A DNA stretch of 64,000 nt, taken from contig NC_065538.1 of NCBI RefSeq assembly GCF_932294415.1, positions 41,236,843 to 41,300,842 on the forward strand, read 5' to 3'. The translations under genes were made by a program, and so were the position numbers. This stretch comes from Quercus robur (taxonomy: Eukaryota; Streptophyta; Magnoliopsida; Fagales; Fagaceae). Every line of letters begins with the position of its first letter. Within the stretch, counting starts at the first letter, position 1. Below, one piece after another: positions 36,861-48,420 of this stretch. Under the pieces are notes generated by a model. It had not been told where the DNA came from, ran no database searches, and saw nothing but the letters and a program-made list of their open reading frames with translations.

Positions 36861-37706
36861 TTTTCCAACCTCACTTGCCAAATGCTAGTATTACGAGCAG
36901 TGAGTGTAGCAACAGTAGAGAGTTTTATCCCCCTGTTTTCCTACAAACTTTTCAGGGAGTCTTTGCAGGTAGAAAATGTAGTTACATTTTCTCAACATCA
37001 ATGTAAAATTACATGAAGAAAACTATGCTTCCAAGTTTTACATCAATGGCTTCTGATCATCACAATTGCAATATTAGGGAGCTTTCAAGCAATGCTACAA
37101 CAAACCAATAACTTGAATGAAACATTTGAAAGGCTGATCAGGCTTTTAGGCCTTTACTCTATTTTTAAGCAAACCAAATATCGTTGTGAGAGTGTGTTGG
37201 GTGAGCCATATGGATTTTCAGTGAGTGAGTGGTTAGTCTGGTTTGGACGAGTCTTTATGTAATGTATCTATATAAAGTAGGACACTATTACAACTAAGAT
37301 ACACAGATACGTGCATATTATATCGTGACTCAAACAACTCATATAAAAGAATTATTCGAATTATTGAATCATATGCGCGGTTGGTCTATGTGGTTTGGAT
37401 CAGTCTGTATGTATTGAATCTATTAAATTTTCCTACAAGTAATGTGCAATAAATATAATTTGGAGGCATTTCACTTCCTAAGGTTTTCCCTACATTACAA
37501 AGCAAAGGACATTGTTCGTCCATGACCCACATTACTTGAATGTAGCAACAAAGAACACGTATGAAAAAAATGAGAAAGTGATTTCACATAAACTTAGCCA
37601 AAAGTAATAAACAGTTAATCTTTAGAGTTGCAAAAGTTGAACATACATAATCATCATTTGTCACACATTAACAATAACATCATGTATTGCACATAATGTG
37701 TAGACA
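36861..37706. other. non-coding part of giant element
   Basis: No gene. The block at about 37648-37730 (ATAATCATCAT...AATGTGTAGACATTA) resembles 33365-33440, so it is an internal repeat of the element. Confidence 0.5.
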
Positions 37707-38321
37707 TTAACAACAACGTCTAATGTTCGTAGGTAGAAATTTTTGGAAATCATCATTGCTTGAATCTGAGAAGTCTGAAATATCTGTTTCATCATCTAAC
37801 GCAGTAATTTCATTAATAGACTTCATGGCTCGCTCTTGCGCCTTCCCCTTTAGATGCTTCCTAGCTTTTTGGATTGCGTGAAAACGGTCTAGTCGCCTTT
37901 GCATTTGATTGTTCTCTTGTTCAAGACGAGCAAGTATGTTGGCAGGTTCATCTCTAGGTAACTCGGCAGAGCGTGCCTTAGGAACTCGTAACCCGTGCCA
38001 TCGACAATACACCTCTAACTCACACCTCTTCTCGTATAGGGTTGACCAGGGTGGTTCTGCTATAGTGAACTCTATTGCGGTGGTATCTGTACTTAGTTTT
38101 GTAGGTTTGCCGACCATGATGTGTCCGACGCTTCCAAGACTCTCATACGTGTATATTGGCATATTAACGAAATCTCTCTTCTTTCCAACCCATTTTCCTC
38201 CATAGTGGTCTGTGTATGTATGTAGTTGTTGATCTGTTGGAACTTGTGATGATGCATTTGTTGAAGTAGGTCCAAACTTGTTTCGCATTGTATGATTTGA
38301 TGTTGAGGCATTGCAACTCAT
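37707..38321 (-). CDS. small coiled-coil ORF, element-borne (copy 3)
   Basis: 204 residues from MSCNASTSNH (ATG at 38321). The N-terminal half, rich in S/T and aromatic residues, has no recognised domain. The C-terminal half matches the plan of the ORFs at 33612 and 34356: PPWSTLYEKRCELEVY, GLRVPKARSAELPRDE, then the helix ILARLEQENNQMQRRLDRF, a basic stretch and an acidic serine-rich tail (DISDFSDSSNDD). Frame intact. The family is unknown to me; it could be an accessory protein of the element such as a DNA-binding or oligomerising factor, which is inference. Confidence 0.55.
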   Translation of the reverse strand: MSCNASTSNHTMRNKFGPTSTNASSQVPTDQQLHTYTDHYGGKWVGKKRDFVNMPIYTYESLGSVGHIMVGKPTKLSTDTTAIEFTIAEPPWSTLYEKRCELEVYCRWHGLRVPKARSAELPRDEPANILARLEQENNQMQRRLDRFHAIQKARKHLKGKAQERAMKSINEITALDDETDISDFSDSSNDDFQKFLPTNIRRCC

Positions 38322-40303
38322 AGCTTAATCAATCTACGAAGTTAGTGGGGTAGAAAGTTAACATTATATCACTGGTGCATTTATAACCTCATTTCACGGT
38401 CCAGGCATTACAATTTCACTTATTAGGGCCTGTCATGTCAAACCCTTCAGGAAAAACACTATATGAACAGGATTTTAAATGTTCCTAATGTCACATCAAA
38501 GGTGGGCAGTAGTTGCAACAGTAGATGTAAATGAGACATCTGTGCATCCAATTTCACAATTCTGTATTCACGTGAGTGTGGGTGTGAAACAGTGTCGACT
38601 TGGGTATCCACATCGTGTAGAGCACCGAACATGACTTGACTAAGCAGCAGCGTCTGTTGGCACATGTGCTGCGATTGAAAGAGTTTGATATGACTACAGT
38701 TGGTGCTACAGAAGCAGGCTGGTGACGTGTGTTTAGAGTTGGAACTTGGTCACCTTCAAACATCGCTATATTAATTGTGTTTTGTCTTTCACCAGCAAGT
38801 TCGCAATATTAATTTATTAATTATGTTTGGTCTTTCACAAAATAAATTATGAAGATCACAGTGTTTTCTGTGATTTGGTCATTTTGAATGTCTGTAAACA
38901 TCATGGTGTGTAAATATGACGGTGTTCATTATCTTTGGTCATTAAACATTTACAGGTTAAAAGCATCACTTTGGTCTCAGAACCATCACTCTTACAAATT
39001 ACGTAGCGCTATAGGCTGAAACACTGAAATTTCTCTTGTAATCGTAGCCAATTGATGTGAGACTGCATTTGAGGGAATACCTACTTACTCGACTATTCGA
39101 TCAAACATCGTGGTCAAAGACTTGTCGGTTTGAAGCGAGGCCCAATTTGGTCTGAATACCACATCTGTTATACCGTAGATGTTGGTGGTGGCTTGAGCTC
39201 CTGGTTATATCTGTTTAATTGTGGACTTTACCTTTACAAAATCTTAAACATCAGGGTGTTTATTATCGTTGGTCATTTTCAAGGATGGTAGTCAAAACGC
39301 TCTTCCCATAATTCGTGACTGTTGGTTAGAAGAGATTGCACATAGGTAAAACCATGTTCAACCCTGAAACTAAGCTCTCAAACAAACGCGTGCCATAATA
39401 ATTTACAGGTTGAAAGCACCACTTTGCTCTTAGAACTTTGATGTTAGTGGCTTGAGGTTACTGTTATATCTGTTTAATCGTGTTTGGTCCTTCACAACAT
39501 ACTTAAACTTCACGATGTTTATTATCTTCAGCTCACTGTTATCTAATATATTATGTAAGGGGCCACCACTTCAGGTTTGGATTCCTCATATTTGATTAAA
39601 AAAAAATCCGTTAGACCTAATGCTAGAGTGAATGATGTCATGCCAAGTGTCGCTTTTATCTTTTTCGACGAGTCTGCACTGCAAGGTTTCATCAATAAAT
39701 TTTGTAATGAAAATATGATGCATGAGGAATAGTCCAGGCGAGGATCAAATTTAGAATAATATAATTGCTGATTTAAGATCGACAAAAATATCCAATTAGT
39801 GGAAAATACATGTAAGCTCAGCAAAACCTCCAATAAAAATAGTTGCCTGAAGTCAAGATATAGCTTCAGCCATTGTTCCAAGGAAAATCTCCTAGGTGGT
39901 TCATCGTTAATATCAAAACCTGTAAACGAATTGTGCTTTCACAAAACCTTCCATTTGTATTAATAATTACTATAATCTAAAAACACGTGAGCGTCGTACA
40001 GAATTATGAAATAAATGTTATTTACACACAGACTTGGATCTACTTGATATTATATAGAATCACATAATAACATAAAAAATTCTTAGACCATTACATCCAT
40101 TTCAATAATACTAATGATAGTAACGATGGGCATGAAACTAACCATCATATTAATATATCAAATTACTTTCAACGGATACCATGTTCTTCAAATTGCCACT
40201 AAAATAAAAAAATATAGAACTGTCATACAATTCTCCAAATATGTTATAGCAACCATGAACTGAAAATCGTCCCCCCTTTGGGTACAATACCCAATGGGAA
40301 TCA
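38322..40303. other. non-coding part of giant element
   Basis: Partial copies of the 170-190 bp repeat near 38550-38730 and AT-rich DNA. A minus-strand ORF at 39543-39881 (112 residues) has no recognisable motif and is not called as a gene. Repeated phrases (TGTTTGGTCTTTCAC, GTTTATTATC) recur at 38790-39530. Confidence 0.45.
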
Positions 40304-41452
40304 TCAAGAGTCAGATGGTGTAGAAGGTGGAACAGGACGTCTATAGTGAGCTAAGTCCGCTCGCATAGCTCCAACCTCGGCAAGAAGACCATGTAGAAGC
40401 TGACCATGTAGAAGCTGACCATGGGCTGCCTGAGTCGTCATAATGGTCTCCATCATAGCATGAAGAGAGGGAGGAAGAGGGCATGTATGCGCTGCATCAA
40501 CAGTGTCAACATCTATCTCATCATCACCATCCTCGGCAACAACAGATGTGGGATCCCCATGCATGTCCTCATCTTGAACATCTCCAGTAGTAGACCGTAC
40601 TCGTGGTCTGTTGGATGGACCAACACTGAGGTCGACAACCTTCTTTTAGGCAGTTCGCTGTTTCAGAAATTTGGCTCCTATAGGGGCTTGGATGTGAACC
40701 AACTCGTGGGAAGGAAAGTTCTTTAATCCTAAATATTTGAGGACCCTATGGATGAGAATTGGGAAAAACAAAGCATGCCTCTTATACTTGCTCCTACGCA
40801 CCTTGACAATGGTTTCGATGAAAAGGGAAGGAAAACAAATGGAACTATTGGTGACAAGGGCGTAAAGCAAGATACACCTGTCTACAGGGATTGTATGGAT
40901 ATGAGAGATAGGGAAAATGTTGTGACAAGCTATCCTAAAGAAGATATAATTAAGCTCAGTCAACTCACTTGAGCTAATACTTCGGCCAGAATCCCGATTG
41001 TTTGATCGTCCACAAAGAACATCCATAACATCATCAATACGAGGAGACATAGAGTTTGGATAAGTAGGTGTACAAATTATAGGTACATCAAGGGCTTTAG
41101 ATACGTGCTCCCTAGTTATTGTAAATGGTACACCACGTATGGACGATGCCACCTTGTGACCACCAAGATCCTCATGCACCGATAGATTCGAATAGAATTC
41201 TCTAATCAAGTCAGCTGGAGGGGGTTGTATGTATGTACATAGGGACAGCCAATGCCTAGACTGTAGATTCTCACGAACAAAAGGATGCAGTTCCTGTAAA
41301 TTGATTTGCCTTTCTCCCCAAATACGCCTACGCTTAATCAAGGTTTCAAAGGTTTGCTCATTTTCTGGCGTGAGAAACCTTAATTGATCAAACACCACTT
41401 CAGGTTCGGATGCAGCTTTGCATTTTCCCCTCTTAGTCCTCTTCGGAGCCAT
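40304..41452 (-). pseudogene. plant transposon-associated protein, one stop
   Basis: Relative of copia ORF3 at 19544-20644. From ATG at 41452 (MAPKRTKRGK) the frame is open for 268 residues to LKQRTA, where a single TAA (40646-40648) interrupts it; the same frame then continues to 40304 with a C-terminal block (AAHGQLLHGQLLHGLLAEVGAMRADL) that matches the copia ORF end. Shared blocks: LIREFYSNLSVH, SSELTELNYIFFRIA, FPISHIHTIPVDRC and APIGAKFL. A GQLLH unit is duplicated. It is probably a recently broken gene; readthrough is less likely. It lies about 800 bp from the motif cluster at 42240-42850, which is upstream of its start. Function unknown. Confidence 0.7.
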
Positions 41453-42239
41453 AACTAATCGATGGTCAGTAGTGCAAACACGATCAGCTCACACAAAAAC
41501 AGAACCAAAATGAAGTTTGAAGCAGAGAACAAAAATTGAAGAGTAACCAACTACCATGTGTAGAAAATCATGCACACAATATACTGTCTAGAGCAATTTA
41601 CAACAACACAATGAAAACCAAATATTCTTATTCACGGGTTGTTTAGTTGGTGCAATAATTGTAATGCATTTTGGTCCGAGTCAATAATTTGAAGTTAGAG
41701 ACCTAGAGTATATAACAGAAGTCTTATCATATAGGAAACATACAAGTGGATTTAGGAACTGACATATATCATACCATCGTAGCTACATGTAGTAAGTTTC
41801 ACCAGCTTCTACAAAAAACAAAAAATAAATTGCACAATGTACAGTTCAGACATACAACCAGCATATATCTATACCACACACATATGGAGCCACTGGCAAG
41901 TTCATTTTGTGGAAGGAAGACAACCTATGACATAGGCAACCTTACTAACAACAATGCATTTGACTAGGCAAACACCCAATTTCATCACAATCTTCATAGA
42001 CATAGACATAGAAGTGTGAAGCATCAAAATGCAAAATTCGAGAATAATGCACCAACAATGTGTAATTTCAAAGACAGCAACCGTTAAAAGAGTCTTACTA
42101 TGTAAAATCCTCGAAGAATTTGCGCGGGAAATTGTGGGTTCTAGCCGGATGAAGCGAGAGCAATCGAAGATGTAATTTCGGACAGCTGCAAGTTCTGCAG
42201 AAATGGGGAAGAGTTAATAAAAATGGGTAATAGATTGTA
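41453..42239. other. non-coding, upstream of transposon-associated ORF
   Basis: Expected 5' region of the minus-strand ORF ending at 41452; no clear promoter element is placed. Confidence 0.4.
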
Positions 42240-42850
42240 ATGTCCATATAACTCGATTTTCTGGAAATCGAGTTACATGCAATCAAATTTTCAGCACAAG
42301 GGCTTGCACATAAACCGACTGTCCGTAAATCGAGTTATGTGTAGCACAAAAAACAAGAATCCAGTTAATGGTGGAACGGCTTTCTCATAACTCGATGTTG
42401 TAGACAACGAGTTAATTTCAAATAACTCGATTATACATAACTCGAGTTATTTTTCTGGGCCCCCAGATATTTGGACTGGTCCAGATGCAGTCCAAGACGA
42501 ATCGAAGTTTAAAGGTAGGCCTGCCACAATACTCGATTCTACTTGAATCGAGTTCTGTGCAATGGACACTCACAAGAATTCAAATTCCTCGAGATTTGGA
42601 AAATCGAGTTACGTTGTACACATGCACCCACCCAGCCCATATATTTGGACTGGTCCAGATGCAGTCCAAGAGGAATCCAACTGTATATGGCTACCTCGCA
42701 CAAAACCGAACTCCGGTAAAATCGAGTTATTTGCAGTAGAATATCTCAAGAATGCAATTTCTGTGTGTAGTGGCTTGCATATAAATTGATACATCATAAA
42801 GCGAGTTATTTGCAGAGTTACTCAATTTTGTAGAACTTGAGTTATTTTCA
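42240..42850. repeat. TAACTCGAT/ATCGAGTTA cluster, internal 1
   Basis: About a dozen motif copies, some degenerate, for example 42249, 42268, 42330, 42390, 42423, 42438, 42603 and 42721. Two copies of a hairpin-forming block TTGGACTGGTCCAGATGCAGTCCAA lie at about 42471 and 42648. Confidence 0.85.
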
Positions 42851-43459
42851 CTGGTCTCCCTTAATCTTCCTGTTAGGTGTAATCATTTCTCAACATTAAT
42901 TGACAATAACAAGTAGTCTTCTAAGTTGTTCCAAAAATCATGCGGAGCCTTTTTATTTAATATTTTTTATTTACTTCTTTTTTAGTGGTATGATTCTCAA
43001 TAAAATGTAAGTTTCACAGTTTTCATGAAAATTTCTTTTTCATGAAAATTTCTTGAGAAAATGGATTTAGAAATAATCCAGACTCATGATTCCTTATGAC
43101 AATGATAGAATTACTTGCATTTCTACCGTGTGGATGACCCACTTTCATAAGCAGTTAATGGCAGCAGTTATGATAGGAGTCTGACAGATGTTGTTTGCAG
43201 GTTTGTTTAGTTCAAAGATGATGTTTTTCTATAAATTTTGGTGTTTTGAATGCTTCCGTGTATCCTAAATCTCTCTCCTTTTTTATTTTCCCCTTATATT
43301 CATCCTTGCGTTTGCAACACTACTGTTCTTTTGAAGGACTACTGCAACAAAAAAAAATATATCATCCATTTTGTGTAGATTTGATTTCAATATAATTTAA
43401 TTATCTTATCCAGAAGCATGAGTATGGTCTCTCGAATTTTAATGTTTTTGTACATGCAG
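42851..43459. other. non-coding, intron-like
   Basis: T-rich sequence upstream of the captured aldo-keto reductase exon, ending in a CAG acceptor; probably captured intron. Confidence 0.45.
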
Positions 43460-43556
43460 GGAGCTTGGCATTGGAATAGTTCCATACAGTCCTCTTGTTC
43501 GTGGTTTTTTAGCTGGCAAAGGAGCCGTGGAAAATTTGGCTGCAAATAGCGTATTG
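43460..43556 (+). pseudogene. captured aldo-keto reductase exon
   Basis: 97 bp bounded by an AG acceptor (TACATGCAG) and a GT donor (TTGGTACAT). It translates as [20 protein letters not shown] and continues [11 protein letters not shown], which matches the plant aldo-keto reductase family (perakine reductase / auxin-induced PCNT115 type, normally ELGIGIVAYSPLGRGF). No neighbouring exons are found, so this is a gene fragment. Confidence 0.75.
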
Positions 43557-44282
43557 GTACATATTTCACCAGTATTTTGTGTTATTCATTTGTAAGATAC
43601 AAAGATTTTTCAGGAAACAATGATATTTTTCTTTGAGCAACGATTCATCAAGTTCATTGAATAAAACAGTACATATTTTAGTCCTTGCAGTTTACAAGAA
43701 GTTCCAACTTCATCTATAACATTTGAAAAATTGCTACCAAGTGAAATTTTGAAAATTTAGCTATCAAGCTTTTCAATTTTCCACATTATATTGATTGACA
43801 CAATTGATGGATTAACTTCTCACTTATTTTTTAAACATCTAAATTTGCAAACATCAAAAATAATGACTAAAAATTATTGCACATGGTGTTATTGTATTAA
43901 AGTGTTACAATATATACAAAACATACAACAATGTCATCTGAAAAGAACAAAATCCTATAGCAATAACAATGTTGACCCCCCTAAAATAAAATCCAAGAGT
44001 CGCCATTCAATGTAATATAATTGAATGACATGCAAAAAAGGCCAAAATCCAAACAAAAGCGCAGAAAAAAATACAGCATCACATTCATTTTAAAATACAT
44101 ATGAAAGTTCATCATAGTAATTAAAAATTTCCCAAGAGTGAAACTCTAAACATCACAAAAGTACCCAATCAATAAAGTTGCAAACTGGGATGAACAAAAT
44201 AGGGATGAATAGTAAAGTTGCAAAGTAAACACACTCTAAACATCACATAATATTATCATCACTTTGCATCCACCCTAACCAC
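43557..44282. other. non-coding
   Basis: AT-rich DNA between the captured exon and the 3' end of the B3 gene; the gene's 3' UTR should lie at the right edge. Confidence 0.45.
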
Positions 44283-46372
44283 TTAGTCTTGGCACTTGAA
44301 AATGTGGACGTTTAACACAACACCGTCCCTCATAATCAGCTCAAATACGCAAACATCTCCTACTTGCAAACTATTTTCCCTCACAAACGCAGACCAACCA
44401 GCTGATACGACACATGATGAACCCCCACTTCGTTCATAAATGTATAGCTTCACAGGCCATAATCGGTCCACAATCTGGAGCTTGACAGGGAGTATACTTG
44501 CTTTGGTGTAGTCCTTGGTAAACCCGTCTCTTGGTAAGTAGTTGATAATGTGTTGGGGTAAATTCTGTACAAGGAACAATAATAGATATTTAACAAATAT
44601 ATTCCAGCAACAAGTATCTAATTGATCTACATCTTTTCACCTAAAAACACAAATAAGAAAAAATCATTACGAACAAAATGTCCAGGCACAAGTATCTAGT
44701 GTGACAATCTTTCTAATTGATCTATGAAAAATGATAGTTAATGGGAGTTGCATTTCTAAATTACAAAAATATTCCATTTTAGTGAAGCTAAAAGCTTACC
44801 GCACGATCCTTGCCATTAACGTAGGATGGACGCATGATAACAGTGAAAAGGGGATTTTCTGATTTAAAAGCATTGGCTATAACAAGATTTTTAGCTACAC
44901 CACCGTCTTTCTTAGGATGGGCTGATCCTGAAAGAAGTTGAAAATACGAAGTCATGCACATAAAATTAATAGAGCAGAAGCTAAACAAATCAACCAGTTG
45001 CTTACAAAAGTGTAACATTCAAACCTGAACCCTCTCCCCTATAAAAGTGTTTGATGATTTCAACAGAGCTGTCATCACTCTCATCATCTTCGATCCTATG
45101 AACTTGGAGTTCGTCGTCTAAAGTATAGTCTATTTCTGTTGCAGTGGCATCAAATATGAGTACATGAAACTGTGAATTTCCTTCATATTTGAAAACCAGC
45201 AAGTGCCCCACGGCTACACCATGAGAGCTTGCAAATTCGGACCAACCATTTTGAAACCAAACCCCCCCAGCATGTTGTGTCAACTTGACTTTCCATTTTC
45301 TACCATTTGGAATAGTGAGAAAGGCCATATCTGACAGGTCCACTCCAAATTTCTGCACGAACTTATCTGGAATCCGCTGTAAAAAGAATCTCCATAACAT
45401 AAATGCAGGCTAGGGAAATAAACACATGCAATCAATCCTTATACACAATGCTAGAAAATAAAAGTTTGAATGATGGCAGAATACTTCTTAGTTACAGCCC
45501 CCCACCCCCACACAAAAAAGAAAAGAAAATCAAACAAAATAAAATGTAATCCTGCAACATTGACGTTATATTTAATAGCTATAACAGTAACAAATCTTAT
45601 GAATTTTGAAACCAAATTATACAACCTAATCTTATAACCAAAATAACCATCAACAGCTGTCAACATTTTACATTTCTCTGTTGTTGTTGAAATGTAAAAA
45701 ATTTTGGGGAAATGTTGTATTTTGATAATGTGTCTGTGATTTGGTTTTGGGGTGTTGGGGAAACATTGAAGATGACCCACTTTTGTTTATGGGCAGGATT
45801 TGGATTTAGACGTAGTAATTTTTGCCACTTAGCCACTTCATAAGTTTGTGAACTCTAAAAAACAAATGATAAAAAGAGTGAACGATTTCTGTATCCTAGT
45901 TTGATCCCAGGACACAGTTTCACAGTTTAAATTGAGTTATACATCTGTGGTGACCCTATAAGCCCTATCACATTTTCAAAAAAATGTCATCTGCTCTTGC
46001 TCTGTATTTATTTTTCCTCAATCTCTACCATGCGCTTATCCCTGTTTCATTTTTTGTTCATATAAAAGTGTACGATGCAAAAGTACTCTGTTATGTGACT
46101 GTGTTCTTCTTAAAGTGTAACCTACGTATTGCAAAATGAAAGTTTTTCTGACTACATGTAACAAATGTACATTTTTTCAAGAATCACAAATAAAGAAGAT
46201 GAAGTGTTCGAAGTGTATATTAGCATATGATTTTCAGAGGAATCTAGTTTATAAATTTGAGCATACTTACAAGCTTTCCTTCCTGAACAGCATTCGGCAG
46301 AATAATCTTGAAAAAGTGTGGGGACCGATCAGCAGGACCATCGTCGTTGTCTCTCCGCCATTGAGAAGCCAT
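44283..46372 (-). CDS. two-B3-domain transcription factor (VRN1/REM-like)
   Basis: Four exons with consistent splice sites and phases: 46372-46271 (donor GTAAGT), 45376-45025 (donor GT at GTTTGA), 44927-44800 (donor GTAAGC), 44564-44283. Spliced length is 864 nt, 287 residues, no internal stop. B3 domain 1 is residues about 17-120: HFFKIILP, then RIPDKFVQKFG, WKVKL, FQNGWSEFASSHGVAVGHLLVFKYEGNS (split by intron 1). An acidic linker (EDDESDDSS) follows. B3 domain 2 is about residues 175-285: FTVIMRPSYV, NLPQHIINYLP, PVKLYI, SAGWSAFVRENSLQVGDVCVFEL. This is the REM/VRN1 architecture: nuclear, DNA-binding. It lies wholly inside the giant element, and a motif cluster starts within about 110 bp upstream of its ATG. 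It may be an expressed captured gene. Confidence 0.85.
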
Positions 46373-46464
46373 TGTTCTGGTTCTCCAAACTTTCGCTGAG
46401 AAGAAGTTGAATAGTTGCTGCTTCGTACGTTTGAGCACTAAATAGTGGGTTGGTCATACACATA

Positions 46465-47350
46465 ACCCGATTATTAAGAAATCGAGTTATGTGTACTGGG
46501 ACTAAAAGGAGTCCATGCTGTGCGCAGTGTATCTCAGAGGAATCCATGTTGTGTGTGGTGGTTTGGAAGTCCATTTGAAGTAACTCGATATCCTGAACAT
46601 CAGGTTAAAGTAGAATTACTCGATACTCAAGAAATCGAGTTACATGCGAATAACTCGCTTATAAAGAAATCGAGTTAAGATAATTGGACTGGTCCCGAGG
46701 CAGTCCAAGAGGAATCTAAGTGTAGACAATGGTGATCAACGTATCTCGATGCTAAAGAGATCGAGTTTTTTTCAACATAACTCGGTAATAACTTAATCGA
46801 GTTAAGTTGACTGGGCTTCCTGACCCAGCCCAGATAATTGGACTGGTCCAGAGGCAGTCCAAGAGGAATCTAAGTGTACACAATGGTCTTCAACGTATCT
46901 CGATGCTAAAGAGATCGAGTTTTTTTCAACATAACTCGGTAATGACTTAATCGAGTTAAGTTGACTGGTTTCCCGACCCAGCCCAGATATTTGGACTGGT
47001 CCAGAGGCAGTCCAAGAGGAATCTAAGTGTGCACAATGGTCTTCAACTTATCTCGAAGCTACAGATAGCGAGTTCTTCTCAACATAACTCGGTTATAAGG
47101 AAATCGAGTTACCTTGACTGGGCTCAAACACCCAGTCCAGCTATTTGGACTGGTCCAGATACAGTCCAAGAGGAATCTAGCTGTGTAGAGTGCTCTCCAA
47201 CGTAACTCGGTACCCTATAAATCGAGTTATGTTGAACGTAACTCGGATATAGAGAAATTGAGTAACCCAGATACTTGACAATTGAGAATGGATACAGTCG
47301 AAGGGGATTGAAAATGGACTGCAACGTAACTCGTTAGCTGGAAAGTCGAG
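46465..47350. repeat. TAACTCGAT/ATCGAGTTA cluster, internal 2
   Basis: More than 20 motif copies, mostly as facing pairs. Within it a unit of about 153 bp is repeated four times (block GGACTGGTCCNGANNCAGTCC at about 46685, 46840, 46993 and 47145). Each unit holds two inverted motif pairs. It forms the upstream region of the minus-strand B3 gene. Confidence 0.9.
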
Positions 47351-48102
47351 TTTCATTTAGTATAACCTTTCTACTTGTAGTTTTGCTTGCGACTTGCACT
47401 GTTCACACCCATTCAGTATCGTGCTTATTCATAGTAAAAGTGGACCTGCTGACAACCATGCTGTGAACAACAAGTCATCCATACAAATCATAACCAACCA
47501 CATCCATCAGTAACATTCCCCCATTTGCATTACGCGAATAAAAAAATCATCCATATATACAAGCTTATTTGTAAGTAAAGAGCCTCTATGCATTTAAATC
47601 AGTTGATGTACAAAAATAAAAAGTTCCATTTCTGCATTTTAAACATTCTTCACAATTGTAAGTTGAAACTTGGACAGCATCCGCCAACAATGGTTTTAGG
47701 CAAACATGGAGTCATAGCATTTGAGTGACACCTTCTATTTGTTCTTTTGAGAAGTTGCCTCCTTTTTGAGGAGTAGCCAACACAGAAATTAGTATACAAC
47801 CCATGGTAATTAATAAATTGAATTGACAAATATAGAAGAGCATTCAAGCTTGCCTGCTTAAATGAGGAGCATCTACAGTTACACCTTGGCAACAATTACA
47901 AATCTGCAGCAAAACATATACAGTTAGGGAAATAGAGACCTCATGAATACTAGAATATGTACACCACAAGCAATAAGATTGAAAGAATACTACAAATTAC
48001 TGCCCACATCTTAATTATAACTCATATAATGTAATATCTAAACATGTAAAGAAGAATAACTTATGATACCCCCTTGTTACTATGATTTGTAATTGTTACC
48101 TG
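47351..48102. other. non-coding
   Basis: No gene recognised between the motif cluster and the transposase fragment. Confidence 0.45.
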
Positions 48103-48420
48103 CTACATAGCACCATGGCTTGTTGAAGCCACATTTCGAGTTGGACATGTACGACGGTTATGACCCTCTTGGCGACACAACCCACACTTCAACTTTGGTC
48201 CATTCTCAATCCACAATGAGGTTGGCAACTCCCTATCCTCGTCATCCATCTCATTGCGGATTCTCATGGACTTGGGCCGACCCTTTTCATGGATCAACCG
48301 CTGGTTTGGCATCACGGTTCTCCTTTCTGCTGGCTCCAGCCATTCTAACCTATCTTTTAGTGGTTGGAATATAGGCTCATAGCTGTGATACCGTTCTTCA
48401 AGGCGGTAGAAATGAGTTAC
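48103..48420 (-). pseudogene. MULE transposase C-terminal fragment
   Basis: The frame reads YEPIFQPLKDRLEWLEPAER, then VMPNQRLIHEKGRPKSMRIR, IRNEMDDEDRELPTSLWIEN and a CCHC zinc knuckle CGLCRQEGHNRRTC (CX2CX4HX4C), and stops at 48103. A GRPKS/R motif plus CCHC knuckle is typical of the C-terminal end of MuDR/FAR1-type plant transposases. The catalytic DDE and SWIM regions should lie upstream on the minus strand (above 48420) but I find no trace, so the transposase is deleted or spliced from exons I cannot see. Confidence 0.7.

Noticed and set aside
39543-39881. 112-residue minus-strand ORF
   Set aside because: No recognisable motif and no related ORF in the element.
42240-47350. CRISPR-like array
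   Set aside because: Repeats are short, inverted and degenerate, with no unique spacers; the DNA is a plant nuclear genome.
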